A DNA stretch of 34,223 nt from an uncultured Bacteroidales bacterium. Lineage in GTDB: Bacteria; Bacteroidota; Bacteroidia; Bacteroidales; WCHB1-69. The stretch covers positions 9,752 to 43,974 of the forward strand of contig ONQE01000038.1 of the NCBI GenBank assembly GCA_900319925.1, given 5' to 3'. The position numbers and the translations under genes were made by a program. The notes under the pieces were generated by a model, which saw only the letters and a list, made by a program, of their open reading frames with translations, did no database searches and was not told the origin of the DNA. Below, piece after piece: positions 6,514 to 17,368 of the stretch (positions are counted from its first letter, which is position 1; the number at the start of each line of letters is the position of its first letter).

Positions 6514-9500
6514 CACAAACGCCTACGGGTCCTACACTCCCAACAGCTTCTTCTTTGTGGATGAACCCGTCGGCAATATGGTGCGCATCGCTAACACCTG
6601 GAACACGAACTACAATCCCAGCTCGGTCAGCAGCTATAACGGCACCATCTACCACTACCGTCACCGGATCAAATTCGGGGATGTGTGCGACAACCAGGCC
6701 TCCTGCGTGGCTCCCTACACGTACTTGAGCGACATCTCGGAAACATTCGCGCAGCTGAACATCGTGCCGGGGAACGGAGAAAGCTCCTGGACCGTGGAGT
6801 ATCGGGGTGAACAGGACACCCTTTGGACGACCGACAGTTCCGTCACCTACTCGCCCTACTACTTGGGCAGCTTAGCCGCCAACACCAACTATTGGGTGCG
6901 GGTGAAGCCCAACTGCGGCAACGGGATTCCCGACCACTGGGCCACACGCAGTTTCCGCACCACCTGCGGAGAGCTGCCCCTACCCTATTCCGAAGACTTT
7001 GAGACGTCCCTGATTTCGGAAGCCGACGGCTACTTCCTGAGCTGTTGGCAGCGCTACAGCACCGCCGACAATCCTACCGCGACCGTGGCCACCTCGCTTT
7101 CCGAAGCCCACAGCGGCGAGCACTATCTCAACCTATCGGCTGCCCCGAACGACACCACCATCGTTGTATTGCCTGGCATCTACAATATCTTACTGAGCTC
7201 GTTAGAGATAGAGTTCTATCTGTCGGACCCTGGCAATGACACGCTGGAAATCGGGGTGATGTACGACCCCTCAGACCCCGACTCGTTCCTACCGCTGGAT
7301 ATCATACATCCTTATTCCACCAACAGCTATGAAAAAATCGTCTATCCGTTCCTCCATTATACCGACTTCACTACCCATATTGCCTTCCGCAGAACGGGCG
7401 GCACGGCAGGGAATCTGAAAATCGACGACTTGACCGTCAGAGAGGCAACCGGATGTTATGTACCGCTCGACGTGCAAGTCTCCGACATCTTGGCTTTCTC
7501 CGCCGAGATTGACTGGACGGAGCCAGGCAACGCCACGCAATGGAGCATCGAATACGGCGTGAACGGGTTCACGCAGGGTACCGGCACCGTGGTGACGGTA
7601 GACGCGCTGCCGTTCACCCTTTCCGGCCTGCTGGCCGACCACACCTACGACTTCTACGTGCGCTGCGACTGCGACACCGACCACCACAGCGACTGGAGCA
7701 ACGTCTATACCTTCAGTACCCCCTGCTATGAGATCGACCACTTCCCATTCTCCGAAAACTTCAACGCGGCAGGTACCGGCAACGGCATCCACAGTCTGCC
7801 CGAATGCTGGGGGCGGCTGAACACCCAATACGTCGAAATCCAATTTTCTTCACCGTCCAGCGGGTACCTCTGCTTCATCTACGACCCCGGCATCGCCGTC
7901 ATGCCGAGACTCGCAGACTACGACTCCAATGGGAATCCCATAGACATCCGGCACCTCAAGCTGGATCTGGATGCCCGCTATTACGACAACGCCGACCACA
8001 TCACCGTGGGCGTGATGACGGACCCGAATGACGCCAGCACCTTCCAAGCCGTAAAGGATATTGACGTCGGATACGATTTTTCTTCCAACTTCCGGCACGA
8101 CGAAGTCTTCTTTTATGGATATACTGGCAACGGCCGTTACATTGCTGTCAAAAACAGGAATGCGTCCTACGCCGTGGCGGACAATTTTGTCATCAGCCAG
8201 CTGGACTACACCTGTTCCGCGCCCGAGGGGTTGACCTGCGGCAACATCGGGAGCAGCTCCGCCATCGTTACCTGGCAGTCAGGGGCTGTGGGCGACGCGC
8301 AGGAGTACACCCTGCAGTACAAGCCGCAAGGGGACAGTGTCTGGACAACCGCTGCCAGCAACATCTCCGAGGCGCAGTATTTCCTCACCGGGCTGACACC
8401 GGACACTTGGTACGACGTGCGCGTGCGGACGCTCTGCACGGACAGCACCTACGGGGAATGGGACACGACCGCCTTCCAGACAGAGTGCCTTTCCGGCGGT
8501 TACGCCTACATCGGCAACGGAACGAGCACTTCCTCATATCAGCCCGTCAGCAACTGGCACACATCCATCTCCCGGCAGCTCTACTACCAGAGCGAGGTCG
8601 GAGGCCCTGGCTACATCTACTCCGTCTCTTTTCAGGCCAACAACCCGCTGACGAACCAACGCAACTGGAAGATTTACTTGCAGCATACCAGCCTCAGCGA
8701 ATTTTCCTACACCGCTGTGCTCGACAACCTTCCGCCCGTGAAGGTCTTTGAAGGCACCGTGAACATCCACGACGGCTGGTTCACCATCTATTTCGACACC
8801 CCGTTCTACTACAACGGCACTTCCAATTTGGTGCTCACCACGCAGGACTACACCGGATCACAAGCTTCCTACACCAATTCGTACTACGTACACTCCTGCC
8901 CGGTATCCATGGCCGCGAACAGCACTACTTTGCCCCCTGACCATCCGTTCGACTACCAATGGTCGTTTTCCTCAAACCGGAACAACGTCATTTTCCGAAA
9001 AGACTGCGACAGTAACGCCACGTGCGGCATCCCGAACCTGATGGTGGACAGCGTGATCGGTAACGAAGCCTATCTGACGTGGGCGGCCGGCTATCAGGAG
9101 ACCCAGTGGGAGCTGGAGTACAAAATGGCTGAATCCACGGTGTGGAACTCCTACAGCAACCCCACCGGGTTCCACGTCACGCTGAGCGGCCTGCAAATGA
9201 ACTCCCTTTACGAAGCGCGTATGCGGGCGGTGTGCGGGACGAACGACTACGGTTCCTGGACATACGTCTCCTTCACGACCGGATGCGGAGCCATCGTGAC
9301 AATCCCCTACTCCGAGGATTTCGAGGACAACATCACCAACGACTTTGTGAATTGCTGGAGCAGGCTGGAAGAGACCGCGACGGTCATCGACAACCAAGGG
9401 ACCACGCCCTCCGTCACCACCAACCATTGCTTGTTCCTGACCCGCTACCAGTCGAGCTCGCCGTTCGCGTTGGCGGTGCTTCCAGAGCTCGGCAGCGGCA

Positions 9501-11047
9501 TCAACCCCGCCAACCTCGTTGTGTCTCTGACTATGAAATCCCTATCCTCAAACAACCTCCTCGAAATCGGGGTCATGACCGATCCCGACGTCACCGCCTC
9601 CTTTGTCCCATTGGACACGCTCTTCCCCACGAATCTGTGGACGGAGGCTTCGGTGCCGCTCAACAACTACAACGGCAACGGAAAGTTCATCGCCATCCGC
9701 ATGAGCACGGCCAGCCCCGTGGCAAGCGTTATGGTGGACGATATCCTCGTAGAGGTTATCTCCTCCTGCGCCAAGCCGACGAATCTGACCGTCACCAACA
9801 TCACCGAGAGCATGGCCTCGCTTGACTGGAACACCCTCTCGACACCTGTGGCCGGATGGGAGGTCGAATACGGCCCCTACGGATTCACGCATGGCAACGG
9901 CACCACGCTCACCCTATCCGACAGCACCGCCACATTGACCGGACTGGACGCCAACACCACCTATACCGCTTACGTGCGTTCCGATTGTGGTGGCGGCGAA
10001 TTCAGCAATTGGATCTCCGTCACATTCACCACTGCTTGCGGTTCAATCACGCCTCCTTATTTCCAGGATTTCGAAGATTCGGACGTTTTCCCGGATTGTT
10101 GGGAGCAGGAATTCCTAACAAACACGCTTGAATGGAGCTTGGCCACACCCTCTGACCACCCGACCGGTGCGCACAGCGGAAGCCAGGCCATCCACCTGAA
10201 AAACACGAAAACAGCCAGTGACATCACGATGCTGATCTCCCCCACCTTCCGCCTCCAAGGGTTTGGGAACCCCGTCTTGCACTTCTGGCATACTCAAGCC
10301 AAGTGGGTCAACGACCAAGACACGCTGGCCGTATTGTACAGGACAGCCCCTGACGCCGAATGGACCCTGCTCGCCTCCTACAACCAAGATATTCCAAACT
10401 GGAAGCTGGATTCTTTGTCGCTGCCGAACGGCACCGACACCTACCAGATCGCTTTCCAGGGCACGGTCAAATACGGCTATGGCATCTTCATCGACGACGT
10501 CAGCATCACGGCAGTCCCGCTCGACACCTGCCAACCCGTCACCGGACTGACCGCCACGGACACCGGCAACCACCACATCACGCTCAGCTGGACACCCGAG
10601 GAGACGGACTATTGGGTGGTCTATTTCCGAATCTCGGGGACAAGCGTTTGGGATTCGCTCCAGACTACCACTCCGTCGGTCACCTTGGATGCCCTCCAGG
10701 TGAACACGCCCTACGACATCTATGTGGTATCCTATTGCGAGGGAGGTTTGCCTGCGGCATCGGACACGATTTCCGTCTCCACCACCAATGTCGGTATCCT
10801 CACCCTCGAGCTGGCACGCGACATCCAGCTCTTCCCGAACCCCACCAGCGGCACACTGACCGTCACTTCCGCGCAAAGTCCCATCATCCGCATCGAAGTG
10901 TGCGATTTGGCAGGGCGGACGATGACATTCACGGACACGGATAGCAACACCGTCCGGATGGACCTTTCCGAACTCGCTGCCGGAATCTATTTTGTACGAG
11001 TTCAGACAGAGGCTGGCACAGTCACCAAACGGGTGGTCAAGAGATAA
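6455..11047 (+). CDS. Giant T9SS-sorted surface protein, uninterrupted C-terminal part (FN3 and choice-of-anchor-J modules)
   Basis: The frame is open from 6455 for 1530 residues; GTG 6455 is not a true start, because the protein begins at 5432 in the broken upstream part. It alternates FN3 domains (CxxPxxLxVxxIxxxSAxVxW...WxVEYG; six here, for example CYVPLDVQVSDI, CSAPEGLTC, CGIPNLMVDS, CAKPTNLTVTNI, CQPVTGLTATDT) with choice-of-anchor-J/MAM-like jelly-roll modules (PYSEDFE...CWxR...GVMTDPxDxxxF). The last about 80 residues are a T9SS type A sorting domain (IQLFPNPTSGTLTV...RIEVCDLAGRTM...MDLSELAAGIYFVRV...KRVVKR). It should be exported through the T9SS and anchored or released at the cell surface. 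Adhesion or glycan binding is plausible but unproven. Its architecture matches the gene at 28962-34199. Confidence 0.85.
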   Translation: MPDGYYYDGSSNLLVVIDDNTNAYGSYTPNSFFFVDEPVGNMVRIANTWNTNYNPSSVSSYNGTIYHYRHRIKFGDVCDNQASCVAPYTYLSDISETFAQLNIVPGNGESSWTVEYRGEQDTLWTTDSSVTYSPYYLGSLAANTNYWVRVKPNCGNGIPDHWATRSFRTTCGELPLPYSEDFETSLISEADGYFLSCWQRYSTADNPTATVATSLSEAHSGEHYLNLSAAPNDTTIVVLPGIYNILLSSLEIEFYLSDPGNDTLEIGVMYDPSDPDSFLPLDIIHPYSTNSYEKIVYPFLHYTDFTTHIAFRRTGGTAGNLKIDDLTVREATGCYVPLDVQVSDILAFSAEIDWTEPGNATQWSIEYGVNGFTQGTGTVVTVDALPFTLSGLLADHTYDFYVRCDCDTDHHSDWSNVYTFSTPCYEIDHFPFSENFNAAGTGNGIHSLPECWGRLNTQYVEIQFSSPSSGYLCFIYDPGIAVMPRLADYDSNGNPIDIRHLKLDLDARYYDNADHITVGVMTDPNDASTFQAVKDIDVGYDFSSNFRHDEVFFYGYTGNGRYIAVKNRNASYAVADNFVISQLDYTCSAPEGLTCGNIGSSSAIVTWQSGAVGDAQEYTLQYKPQGDSVWTTAASNISEAQYFLTGLTPDTWYDVRVRTLCTDSTYGEWDTTAFQTECLSGGYAYIGNGTSTSSYQPVSNWHTSISRQLYYQSEVGGPGYIYSVSFQANNPLTNQRNWKIYLQHTSLSEFSYTAVLDNLPPVKVFEGTVNIHDGWFTIYFDTPFYYNGTSNLVLTTQDYTGSQASYTNSYYVHSCPVSMAANSTTLPPDHPFDYQWSFSSNRNNVIFRKDCDSNATCGIPNLMVDSVIGNEAYLTWAAGYQETQWELEYKMAESTVWNSYSNPTGFHVTLSGLQMNSLYEARMRAVCGTNDYGSWTYVSFTTGCGAIVTIPYSEDFEDNITNDFVNCWSRLEETATVIDNQGTTPSVTTNHCLFLTRYQSSSPFALAVLPELGSGINPANLVVSLTMKSLSSNNLLEIGVMTDPDVTASFVPLDTLFPTNLWTEASVPLNNYNGNGKFIAIRMSTASPVASVMVDDILVEVISSCAKPTNLTVTNITESMASLDWNTLSTPVAGWEVEYGPYGFTHGNGTTLTLSDSTATLTGLDANTTYTAYVRSDCGGGEFSNWISVTFTTACGSITPPYFQDFEDSDVFPDCWEQEFLTNTLEWSLATPSDHPTGAHSGSQAIHLKNTKTASDITMLISPTFRLQGFGNPVLHFWHTQAKWVNDQDTLAVLYRTAPDAEWTLLASYNQDIPNWKLDSLSLPNGTDTYQIAFQGTVKYGYGIFIDDVSITAVPLDTCQPVTGLTATDTGNHHITLSWTPEETDYWVVYFRISGTSVWDSLQTTTPSVTLDALQVNTPYDIYVVSYCEGGLPAASDTISVSTTNVGILTLELARDIQLFPNPTSGTLTVTSAQSPIIRIEVCDLAGRTMTFTDTDSNTVRMDLSELAAGIYFVRVQTEAGTVTKRVVKR

Positions 11048-11221
11048 GGACAGGATTACTTATGTTTGGTATTTTGGCGACACTCACCGACTTTTTTGCC
11101 ATCATCACCAACTATCATTGGCAAACCGATGTCCAGACAAACGATTATCTTTTTGAAGCACAGTATCATACGGACAAATAAAAAAAAAATTCAAACGGTG
11201 TACACATTATCAAAAAAAGTG

Positions 11222-11229
11222 TATTTTTG
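11222..11229 (+). promoter_or_regulatory. -7 element for tRNA-Pro
   Basis: TATTTTTG followed by C lies 15 bp before the tRNA 5' end. The 197-bp gap before it (11048-11221) shows no ORF and no repeat. Confidence 0.6.
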
Positions 11230-11244
11230 CCGTCGAATTTGATT

Positions 11245-11318
11245 CGGGGTGTGGCGCAGTTGGCTAGCGCACTTGCATGGGGTGCAAGGGGTCGGAAGTT
11301 CGAGTCTTCTCACCCCGA
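11245..11318 (+). tRNA. tRNA-Pro (anticodon GGG)
   Basis: A complete 74-nt cloverleaf can be folded by eye: acceptor CGGGGTG pairing with CACCCCG, D stem GCGC/GCGC with loop AGTTGGCTA, and anticodon stem CTTGC/GCAAG around the loop ATGGGGT (anticodon GGG, G37). The variable loop is GGGTC and the T arm is GGAAG/CTTCT around TTCGAGT. The C1-G72 pair with A73 is typical of bacterial tRNA-Pro. The CCA end is not encoded. Confidence 0.93.
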
Positions 11319-11327
11319 CGGATCAGG

Positions 11328-11360
11328 AAAGACGGACGTCATAACGCCCGTCTTTTTTTT
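11328..11360 (+). terminator. Intrinsic terminator after tRNA-Pro
   Basis: An 8-bp stem AAAGACGG (11328-11335) / CCGTCTTT (11348-11355) is followed by further T residues to 11360. It lies 10 bp downstream of the tRNA. Confidence 0.85.
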
Positions 11361-11442
11361 GTATCCCCCACCCTTTTCTTTCAGAAAATAGCCGCCCAGC
11401 GTTTTTACCACAACCTTCCAAGTCCTTTTCCATGAAAAATAC

Positions 11443-11450
11443 TATTTTTG
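11443..11450 (+). promoter_or_regulatory. -7 element for hydE
   Basis: TATTTTTG followed by CC lies 26 bp before the ATG at 11477. The upstream ATG at 11432 would lie in front of this promoter, which argues against it as the start codon. Confidence 0.6.
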
Positions 11451-11476
11451 CCGCCGAAACTGAAACGTGTCACGAT

Positions 11477-12565
11477 ATGGTATTGCAAGACATTCTTGAT
11501 AAGACGTTTTTGGAGCGGGAGGACATCCTCAGGCTGCTCGACACGCAGGGCGACGAATACGAGTCGTTGTTGCGCAAGGCTTTGGACGTCAAACTGTTGC
11601 ACCTCGACAACCACGTGCATCTGCGCGGGCTCATCGAGTTGAGCAACATCTGCCGCAAGTCGTGCCTCTACTGCGGGGTACGCGGCGGCAACACCAAGGT
11701 CACCCGCTATGCCATCAGCGAGGACGACGCCGTGGCGTGCGCCCAACTCGCCCAGCGCCTCGGCTACGGTTCCGTGGCCATCCAAAGCGGCGAGCGCGAC
11801 GATGCCGAGTTCATCGACAAAATCACCCGCATCATCCAGCGTATCAAGGAGATCGACAACGGCTCCTTGGGCATCACCCTGTCGTTGGGCGAGCAGAGCG
11901 AGGCAACCTACCGCCGCTGGTTCGAGGCCGGCGCACACCGCTACCTGCTGCGCATCGAATCCTCCGACGAGGAGCTCTACTACCGCATCCACCCTCACGA
12001 TGCGCGCCACGACTTCCACCGCCGCCTCGACTGCATCGACACGCTCATCGGGCTCGGCTACCAGACCGGCACCGGCGTGATGGTAGGACTACCGTTCCAA
12101 ACCCTGGAAATCCTGGCCGGCGACCTGCTCTTCTTCCGCGACAAAGACGTGGCCATGGTCGGCATGGGCCCCTACATTCCGCACCCCGACACCCCGCTCT
12201 ACGCATTTGCAGACCAAATCCCATCCTCCGAAGAACGGGTGAAGATGACCCTCCGGATGATTGCCATCCTGCGCCTCATGATGCCGGAAATCAACATGGT
12301 AGCGGCCACCGCCATGCAGACCCTCGACCCCTTCGGGCGCGAGAAGGCCATCATCGCCGGCGCCAACGTCATCATGCCGAACCTCACCCCCAACGAGTTC
12401 AGGGAAGAGTACCTGATCTACCCCGACAAGGCCTGCGTGAGCGACAAACCGGACGAGTGCTTCTCGTGCTTAGACCTGCGCATGAAGGGCATCGGCCACG
12501 ACATCCTCTACAACGCCTGGGGCGACTCCCCCGCCTTCTTGAAGAAACATCCCCGCGAATCGTAA
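11477..12565 (+). CDS. hydE: [FeFe]-hydrogenase H-cluster radical SAM maturase HydE
   Basis: 362 residues from ATG 11477; the longer frame from 11432 would contain its own promoter. The radical-SAM cluster motif CxxxCxxC is at Cys59, 63, 66 (NICRKSCLYCGVRGGN), with the HydE-typical GVRGGN after it. GYGSVAIQSGE and the GVMVGLPFQT segment fit the family's TIM barrel. Near the C-terminus CVSDKPDECFSC keeps the Cys-x7-Cys-x2-Cys ligands of the optional second [4Fe-4S] cluster known from Thermotoga HydE. HydE acts in building the dithiolate-bridged diiron subcluster of [FeFe]-hydrogenase. HydF, HydG and the hydrogenase itself are not in this window. Biotin synthase and PylB are related radical-SAM enzymes, but CGVRGGN and the second Cys motif favour HydE. 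Confidence 0.9.
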   Translation: MVLQDILDKTFLEREDILRLLDTQGDEYESLLRKALDVKLLHLDNHVHLRGLIELSNICRKSCLYCGVRGGNTKVTRYAISEDDAVACAQLAQRLGYGSVAIQSGERDDAEFIDKITRIIQRIKEIDNGSLGITLSLGEQSEATYRRWFEAGAHRYLLRIESSDEELYYRIHPHDARHDFHRRLDCIDTLIGLGYQTGTGVMVGLPFQTLEILAGDLLFFRDKDVAMVGMGPYIPHPDTPLYAFADQIPSSEERVKMTLRMIAILRLMMPEINMVAATAMQTLDPFGREKAIIAGANVIMPNLTPNEFREEYLIYPDKACVSDKPDECFSCLDLRMKGIGHDILYNAWGDSPAFLKKHPRES

Positions 12566-12601
12566 ATCCGCATATCCATACGGACAAAACGGTAAAAAAT
12601 G

Positions 12602-12609
12602 TATCTTTG
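12602..12609 (+). promoter_or_regulatory. -7 element for prfB
   Basis: TATCTTTG followed by CA lies 43 bp before the prfB ATG and matches the strongest form of the Bacteroidetes -7 box. Confidence 0.7.
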
Positions 12610-12617
12610 CACCCAAT

Positions 12618-12646
12618 TAATAATTGATAATTCATAATTGATAATT
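12618..12646 (+). repeat. Heptamer array, AATTGAT family
   Basis: Four to five 7-bp units (AATTGAT/AATTCAT) lie between the prfB promoter and its start codon, that is, within the probable 5' leader. Confidence 0.75.
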
Positions 12647-12651
12647 GCCCT

Positions 12652-13735
12652 ATGACCACATCCGATCAGATTAAGGACATCGTAACGAGGCTCGGTGAGC
12701 TAAGGAGGTATCTTTGACGTAGATGCCAAAGAACAGGAAATCAAGCAGAAAGAAGAAATCACGCAACAGGACGGTTTCTGGGACGATCCCAAGGCCGCCG
12801 AGAAACTGCTGAAGGAGATCAGCGGCATCAAAGCATGGGTGGCCGACTACTACAAGGCTGCCGAGCTGAATGATGAGCTGCAGGTCGTCAACGAATTCCA
12901 GCAGTCGGGCGACGCCACCGAGGCGGAGCTGGACGAGGCCTACGCCAAGACGATGGAGGCCGTGGAGAAGCTGGAGTTCAAGAACATGATGCGCGACGAG
13001 GAGGACTCCTTCGACGCCATCCTCAACATCAACTCCGGCGCGGGCGGCACCGAGAGCTGCGACTGGGCCGAGATGCTCCTACGTATGTACATGCGCTGGG
13101 CGGAACGGCACAACTTCTCCGTGAAACTCATTGACCGTCAGGAGGGTGACGTCGCTGGCATCAAGTCCGCGTCCATCGAAATCGGCGGCTCGTACGCCTA
13201 CGGATTCCTCAAGAGCGAGAACGGTGTGCACCGGTTGGTGCGCATCTCGCCGTTCGACTCCGCGGCACGGCGCCACACGTCGTTCGCCTCCGTCTTCGCC
13301 TACCCCGTCATCAACGACGACATCGAGATCGAGGTCAGTCCGGCGGACATCTCGTGGGACACCTACCGCAGCAGCGGTCCGGGCGGTCAGAACGTCAACA
13401 AGGTGGAGACGGCCGTGCGCCTGCACCACCATCCCACGGGCATCATCATCGAGTGCCAGGTGACGCGTTCGCAGTCGCAGAACCGCGAGAAGGCCATGCA
13501 GATGCTGAAGTCGCAGCTCTACCAGATCGAGTTGGAGAAGAAGCGCGAGAAGCTCAACGAGATCGAGAGTTCCAAGAAGCGCATCGAATGGGGCAGCCAG
13601 ATCCGCAGCTACGTGATGCAGCCTTACAAGTTGGTGAAGGACCTGCGCACGCAGTACGAGACCGGCAACGTCAACGCGGTAATGGACGGCGACCTCGACG
13701 GCTTCATCAAGGCGTACCTGATGCAGTTCCATTGA
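12652..13735 (+). CDS. prfB: Peptide chain release factor 2 (with programmed +1 frameshift)
   Basis: The ATG at 12652 opens a 21-codon frame ending CTT TGA at 12712-12717. Shifting +1 at CTT gives Leu-Asp-Val-Asp-Ala and continues to TGA at 13735, 360 residues in total. The class-defining motifs are both present after the shift: the stop-codon reading SPF tripeptide at residues 199-201 and the GGQ peptidyl-tRNA hydrolysis motif at 244-246 ([18 protein letters not shown]). RF2 reads UAA and UGA. The in-frame UGA gives the classical autoregulation: low RF2 lets the ribosome pause and shift. A start at 12839 would lack the N-terminal helical domain and is rejected. Confidence 0.95.
12703..12717 (+). 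promoter_or_regulatory. RF2 programmed +1 frameshift site
   Basis: The internal Shine-Dalgarno AGGAGG (12703-12708), a TAT codon, the slippery CTT (12712-12714) and the in-frame TGA (12715-12717) followed by C reproduce the known bacterial prfB recoding signal, including the three-base gap between SD and CTT. Confidence 0.95.
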
Positions 13736-13749
13736 GTCCAAAAAAATCG

Positions 13750-13757
13750 TATCTTTG
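13750..13757 (+). promoter_or_regulatory. -7 element for ribBA
   Basis: TATCTTTG followed by CC begins 14 bp after the prfB stop codon and 39 bp before the ribBA ATG. Confidence 0.7.
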
Positions 13758-13788
13758 CCAAATTTTAGAGACAAGGTAAAGAAACGAT

Positions 13789-15006
13789 ATGCAAGAGTCT
13801 AAATTACAATCCATCGAACAGGCCATCAAGGATCTGAAGGCCGGGAAGTTCGTCATCCTGGTGGACGACGAGGAACGCGAAAACGAAGGCGATTTCATCA
13901 TCGCCGCCCAACATATTGACGCCGGGAAGGTCAATTTCATGCTTACCCGCGGCCGCGGCGTGCTCTGCGTGCCCATGACCAGCGAACGATGCCGCGAACT
14001 CGACCTCGAAATGCAGGTCTCCAACAACACCTCTATCCACGAGACCCCCTTCACCGTCACCGTGGACCTGCTCGGACACGGCTGCACGACGGGCGTCTCC
14101 ATGCACGACCGCGCCGCCTCCATCAACGCGCTGGCCGACAAATCGATGAAGGCCTCCGACTTCGGCCGCCCGGGACACGTGAACCCCCTGCGCGCACGTG
14201 ACGGCGGCGTGCTGGTACGCGCCGGCCACACCGAAGGCACCGTCGATCTGCTGAAACTCGCCGGTCTCGAACCGGTGGGCGCCCTCATCGAAATCATCAA
14301 CCCCGACGGCACCATGGCCCGCCTGCCCGAGCTGCTGCAAGTGGCCGAGGAGTACGGCATCACCATCACCAGCATCGAGAAGCTCATCGAATACCGCCTG
14401 GAGAAGGAGACCCTTATCCGCCGCGAACAGGAGGTCAACCTGCCCACGCAATGGGGCGATTTCAAGCTGATTGCCTACACGCAGCTCAACAACGGCGCCA
14501 CCCACCTGGCCCTCAAGAAGGGCGAATGGGAGGACGGCGAACCCGTGATGGTGCGCGTGCACTCCTCCTGCGCCACCGGCGACATCTTCGGCTCCTGCAA
14601 GTGCGACTGCGGCGAACAACTCCACCGCGCCATGGAAATGGTCGATAAGGAAGGCAAGGGACTCGTGCTCTACATGAGCCAGGAGGGCCGTGGCATCGGA
14701 CTCATCAACAAGCTGCGGGCCTACCACCTGCAGGAACTCGGCCGCGACACCGTGGAGGCCAACCTCGAACTCGGCTTCAAGGCCGACGAGCGCGACTACG
14801 GCGTGGGGGCGCAGATCCTCCGCGACCTCAAGGCCACCAACGTCCGCCTCATCACCAACAACCCCGCCAAACGCGTCGGCCTCTCCGCCCACGGCATCAC
14901 CATCTCCGAAACCCTGCCCATCATCATCAAACCCAACAAAATCAACGAAGGATACCTGAAGACCAAACAGGCGAAAATGGGACACGATTTGCATTTCGAC
15001 ATTTAA
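13789..15006 (+). CDS. ribBA: Bifunctional 3,4-dihydroxy-2-butanone-4-phosphate synthase / GTP cyclohydrolase II
   Basis: 405 residues, the usual length of the fused enzyme. Residues about 1-205 are the RibB half: [11 protein letters not shown] is the acidic active-site loop and [19 protein letters not shown] holds the catalytic histidine. Residues about 206-400 are the RibA half: HSSC...CKCDCG supplies the zinc ligands in the Cys-x10-Cys-x-Cys pattern, and [16 protein letters not shown] is the GTP-binding/catalytic stretch. Together they feed both branches of riboflavin synthesis from ribulose-5-phosphate and GTP. An additional cysteine sits inside the zinc motif (GSCKCDCG where GS-(L/R)-(K/R)-CDCG is usual). 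No FMN riboswitch fits in the 32-bp leader. Confidence 0.95.
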   Translation: MQESKLQSIEQAIKDLKAGKFVILVDDEERENEGDFIIAAQHIDAGKVNFMLTRGRGVLCVPMTSERCRELDLEMQVSNNTSIHETPFTVTVDLLGHGCTTGVSMHDRAASINALADKSMKASDFGRPGHVNPLRARDGGVLVRAGHTEGTVDLLKLAGLEPVGALIEIINPDGTMARLPELLQVAEEYGITITSIEKLIEYRLEKETLIRREQEVNLPTQWGDFKLIAYTQLNNGATHLALKKGEWEDGEPVMVRVHSSCATGDIFGSCKCDCGEQLHRAMEMVDKEGKGLVLYMSQEGRGIGLINKLRAYHLQELGRDTVEANLELGFKADERDYGVGAQILRDLKATNVRLITNNPAKRVGLSAHGITISETLPIIIKPNKINEGYLKTKQAKMGHDLHFDI

Positions 15007-15019
15007 TAAACACGACCGC

Positions 15020-15043
15020 AGGGGCGAATAATTATTCGCCCCT
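15020..15043. repeat. Perfect 24-bp palindrome, AGGGGCG form of the GTAGRGRCG family
   Basis: The half AGGGGCGAATAA is followed by its exact reverse complement. It lies 14 bp after the ribBA stop. Close copies are inside two coding sequences at 19193-19216 and 34071-34098. It may act as a transcript end for ribBA, but it lacks a T tract. Confidence 0.85.
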
Positions 15044-15054
15044 ACCCTCCTCGT

Positions 15055-15103
15055 AACCTATAAACCTTAACCATTAAACCTTAAACCCTAACCCTTAAAC
15101 CTT
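15055..15103 (+). repeat. Heptamer array, AACCTTA/AACCCTT family
   Basis: Degenerate 7-bp units (TAAACCT, TAACCAT, TAAACCC, TAACCCT) fill the leader of lepA and end 5 bp before its start codon. No separate lepA promoter is visible in the gap. Confidence 0.8.
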
Positions 15104-15107
15104 CTAG

Positions 15108-16895
<1,788 letters not shown>

Positions 16896-16910
16896 CAAAT
16901 GCAAAAAAAC

Positions 16911-16940
16911 AATAGAGACGCAAAATTTTGCGTCTCTATT
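16911..16940. terminator. Perfect 30-bp palindrome, likely bidirectional terminator (GTAGRGRCG family)
   Basis: AATAGAGACGCAAAA is followed by its exact reverse complement, then by TTGTTATTATT. It lies between two converging genes (lepA ends at 16895, the minus-strand ferredoxin part ends at 16949). The arms belong to the same family as the repeats at 5189 and 26011. Confidence 0.7.
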
Positions 16941-16948
16941 TGTTATTA

Positions 16949-17368
16949 TTACAACGTTCCCTGCTTCAATTTCTCCACATATTCGTCCACCTTCTGCATC
17001 ATCTCCGGAATCCGGATGCGTTGCGGGCAGTGGGAGAGACACTCGCCACAGTTGGTGCAGTGGTCGGCCTGGCGCAGCTTCGGCACGCTGCGGTCGTAAC
17101 CGATGAGGAAAGCCCTCCGCATCTTCTTGTAGTCGCTTTCATCTTGCGACGTAGCCAAATTGCCCTCCTTAATGCACTTATTGTAGTGAGTAAAGATGCC
17201 GGGGATGTCCAACCCGAAGGGACAAGGCATACAATACTGACAGGCGGTACAGGGGATATTCTTCAAATCGTAGATTTCCTCTGCGATGGTTTCGAGAAAG
17301 TTAAGTTCCTCGTTGGTAAGCGGTTTCAGCGGACAGTGCGTAGCGAGGTTGTCGTCCAGATGGTCCAT
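16949..17368 (-). pseudogene. C-terminal 4Fe-4S part of the aldo/keto reductase (out of frame with its N-terminal part)
   Basis: 139 residues from an internal ATG. MDHLDDNLATHCPLKPLTNEEL matches the segment that normally follows the AKR barrel. Two ferredoxin-like motifs follow: CTACQYCMPCPFGLDIPGIF and CTNCGECLSHCPQRIRIPEMM. In the family this tail is fused to the barrel in one polypeptide. Here it lies one frame away from the barrel (17301-18290), with about 25 residues apparently missing at the joint. It is probably not translated on its own unless the shift is a sequence error. Confidence 0.75.

Noticed and set aside
13758-13788. FMN riboswitch before ribBA
   Set aside because: The leader is about 30 bp, too short, with no conserved RFN-box sequence.
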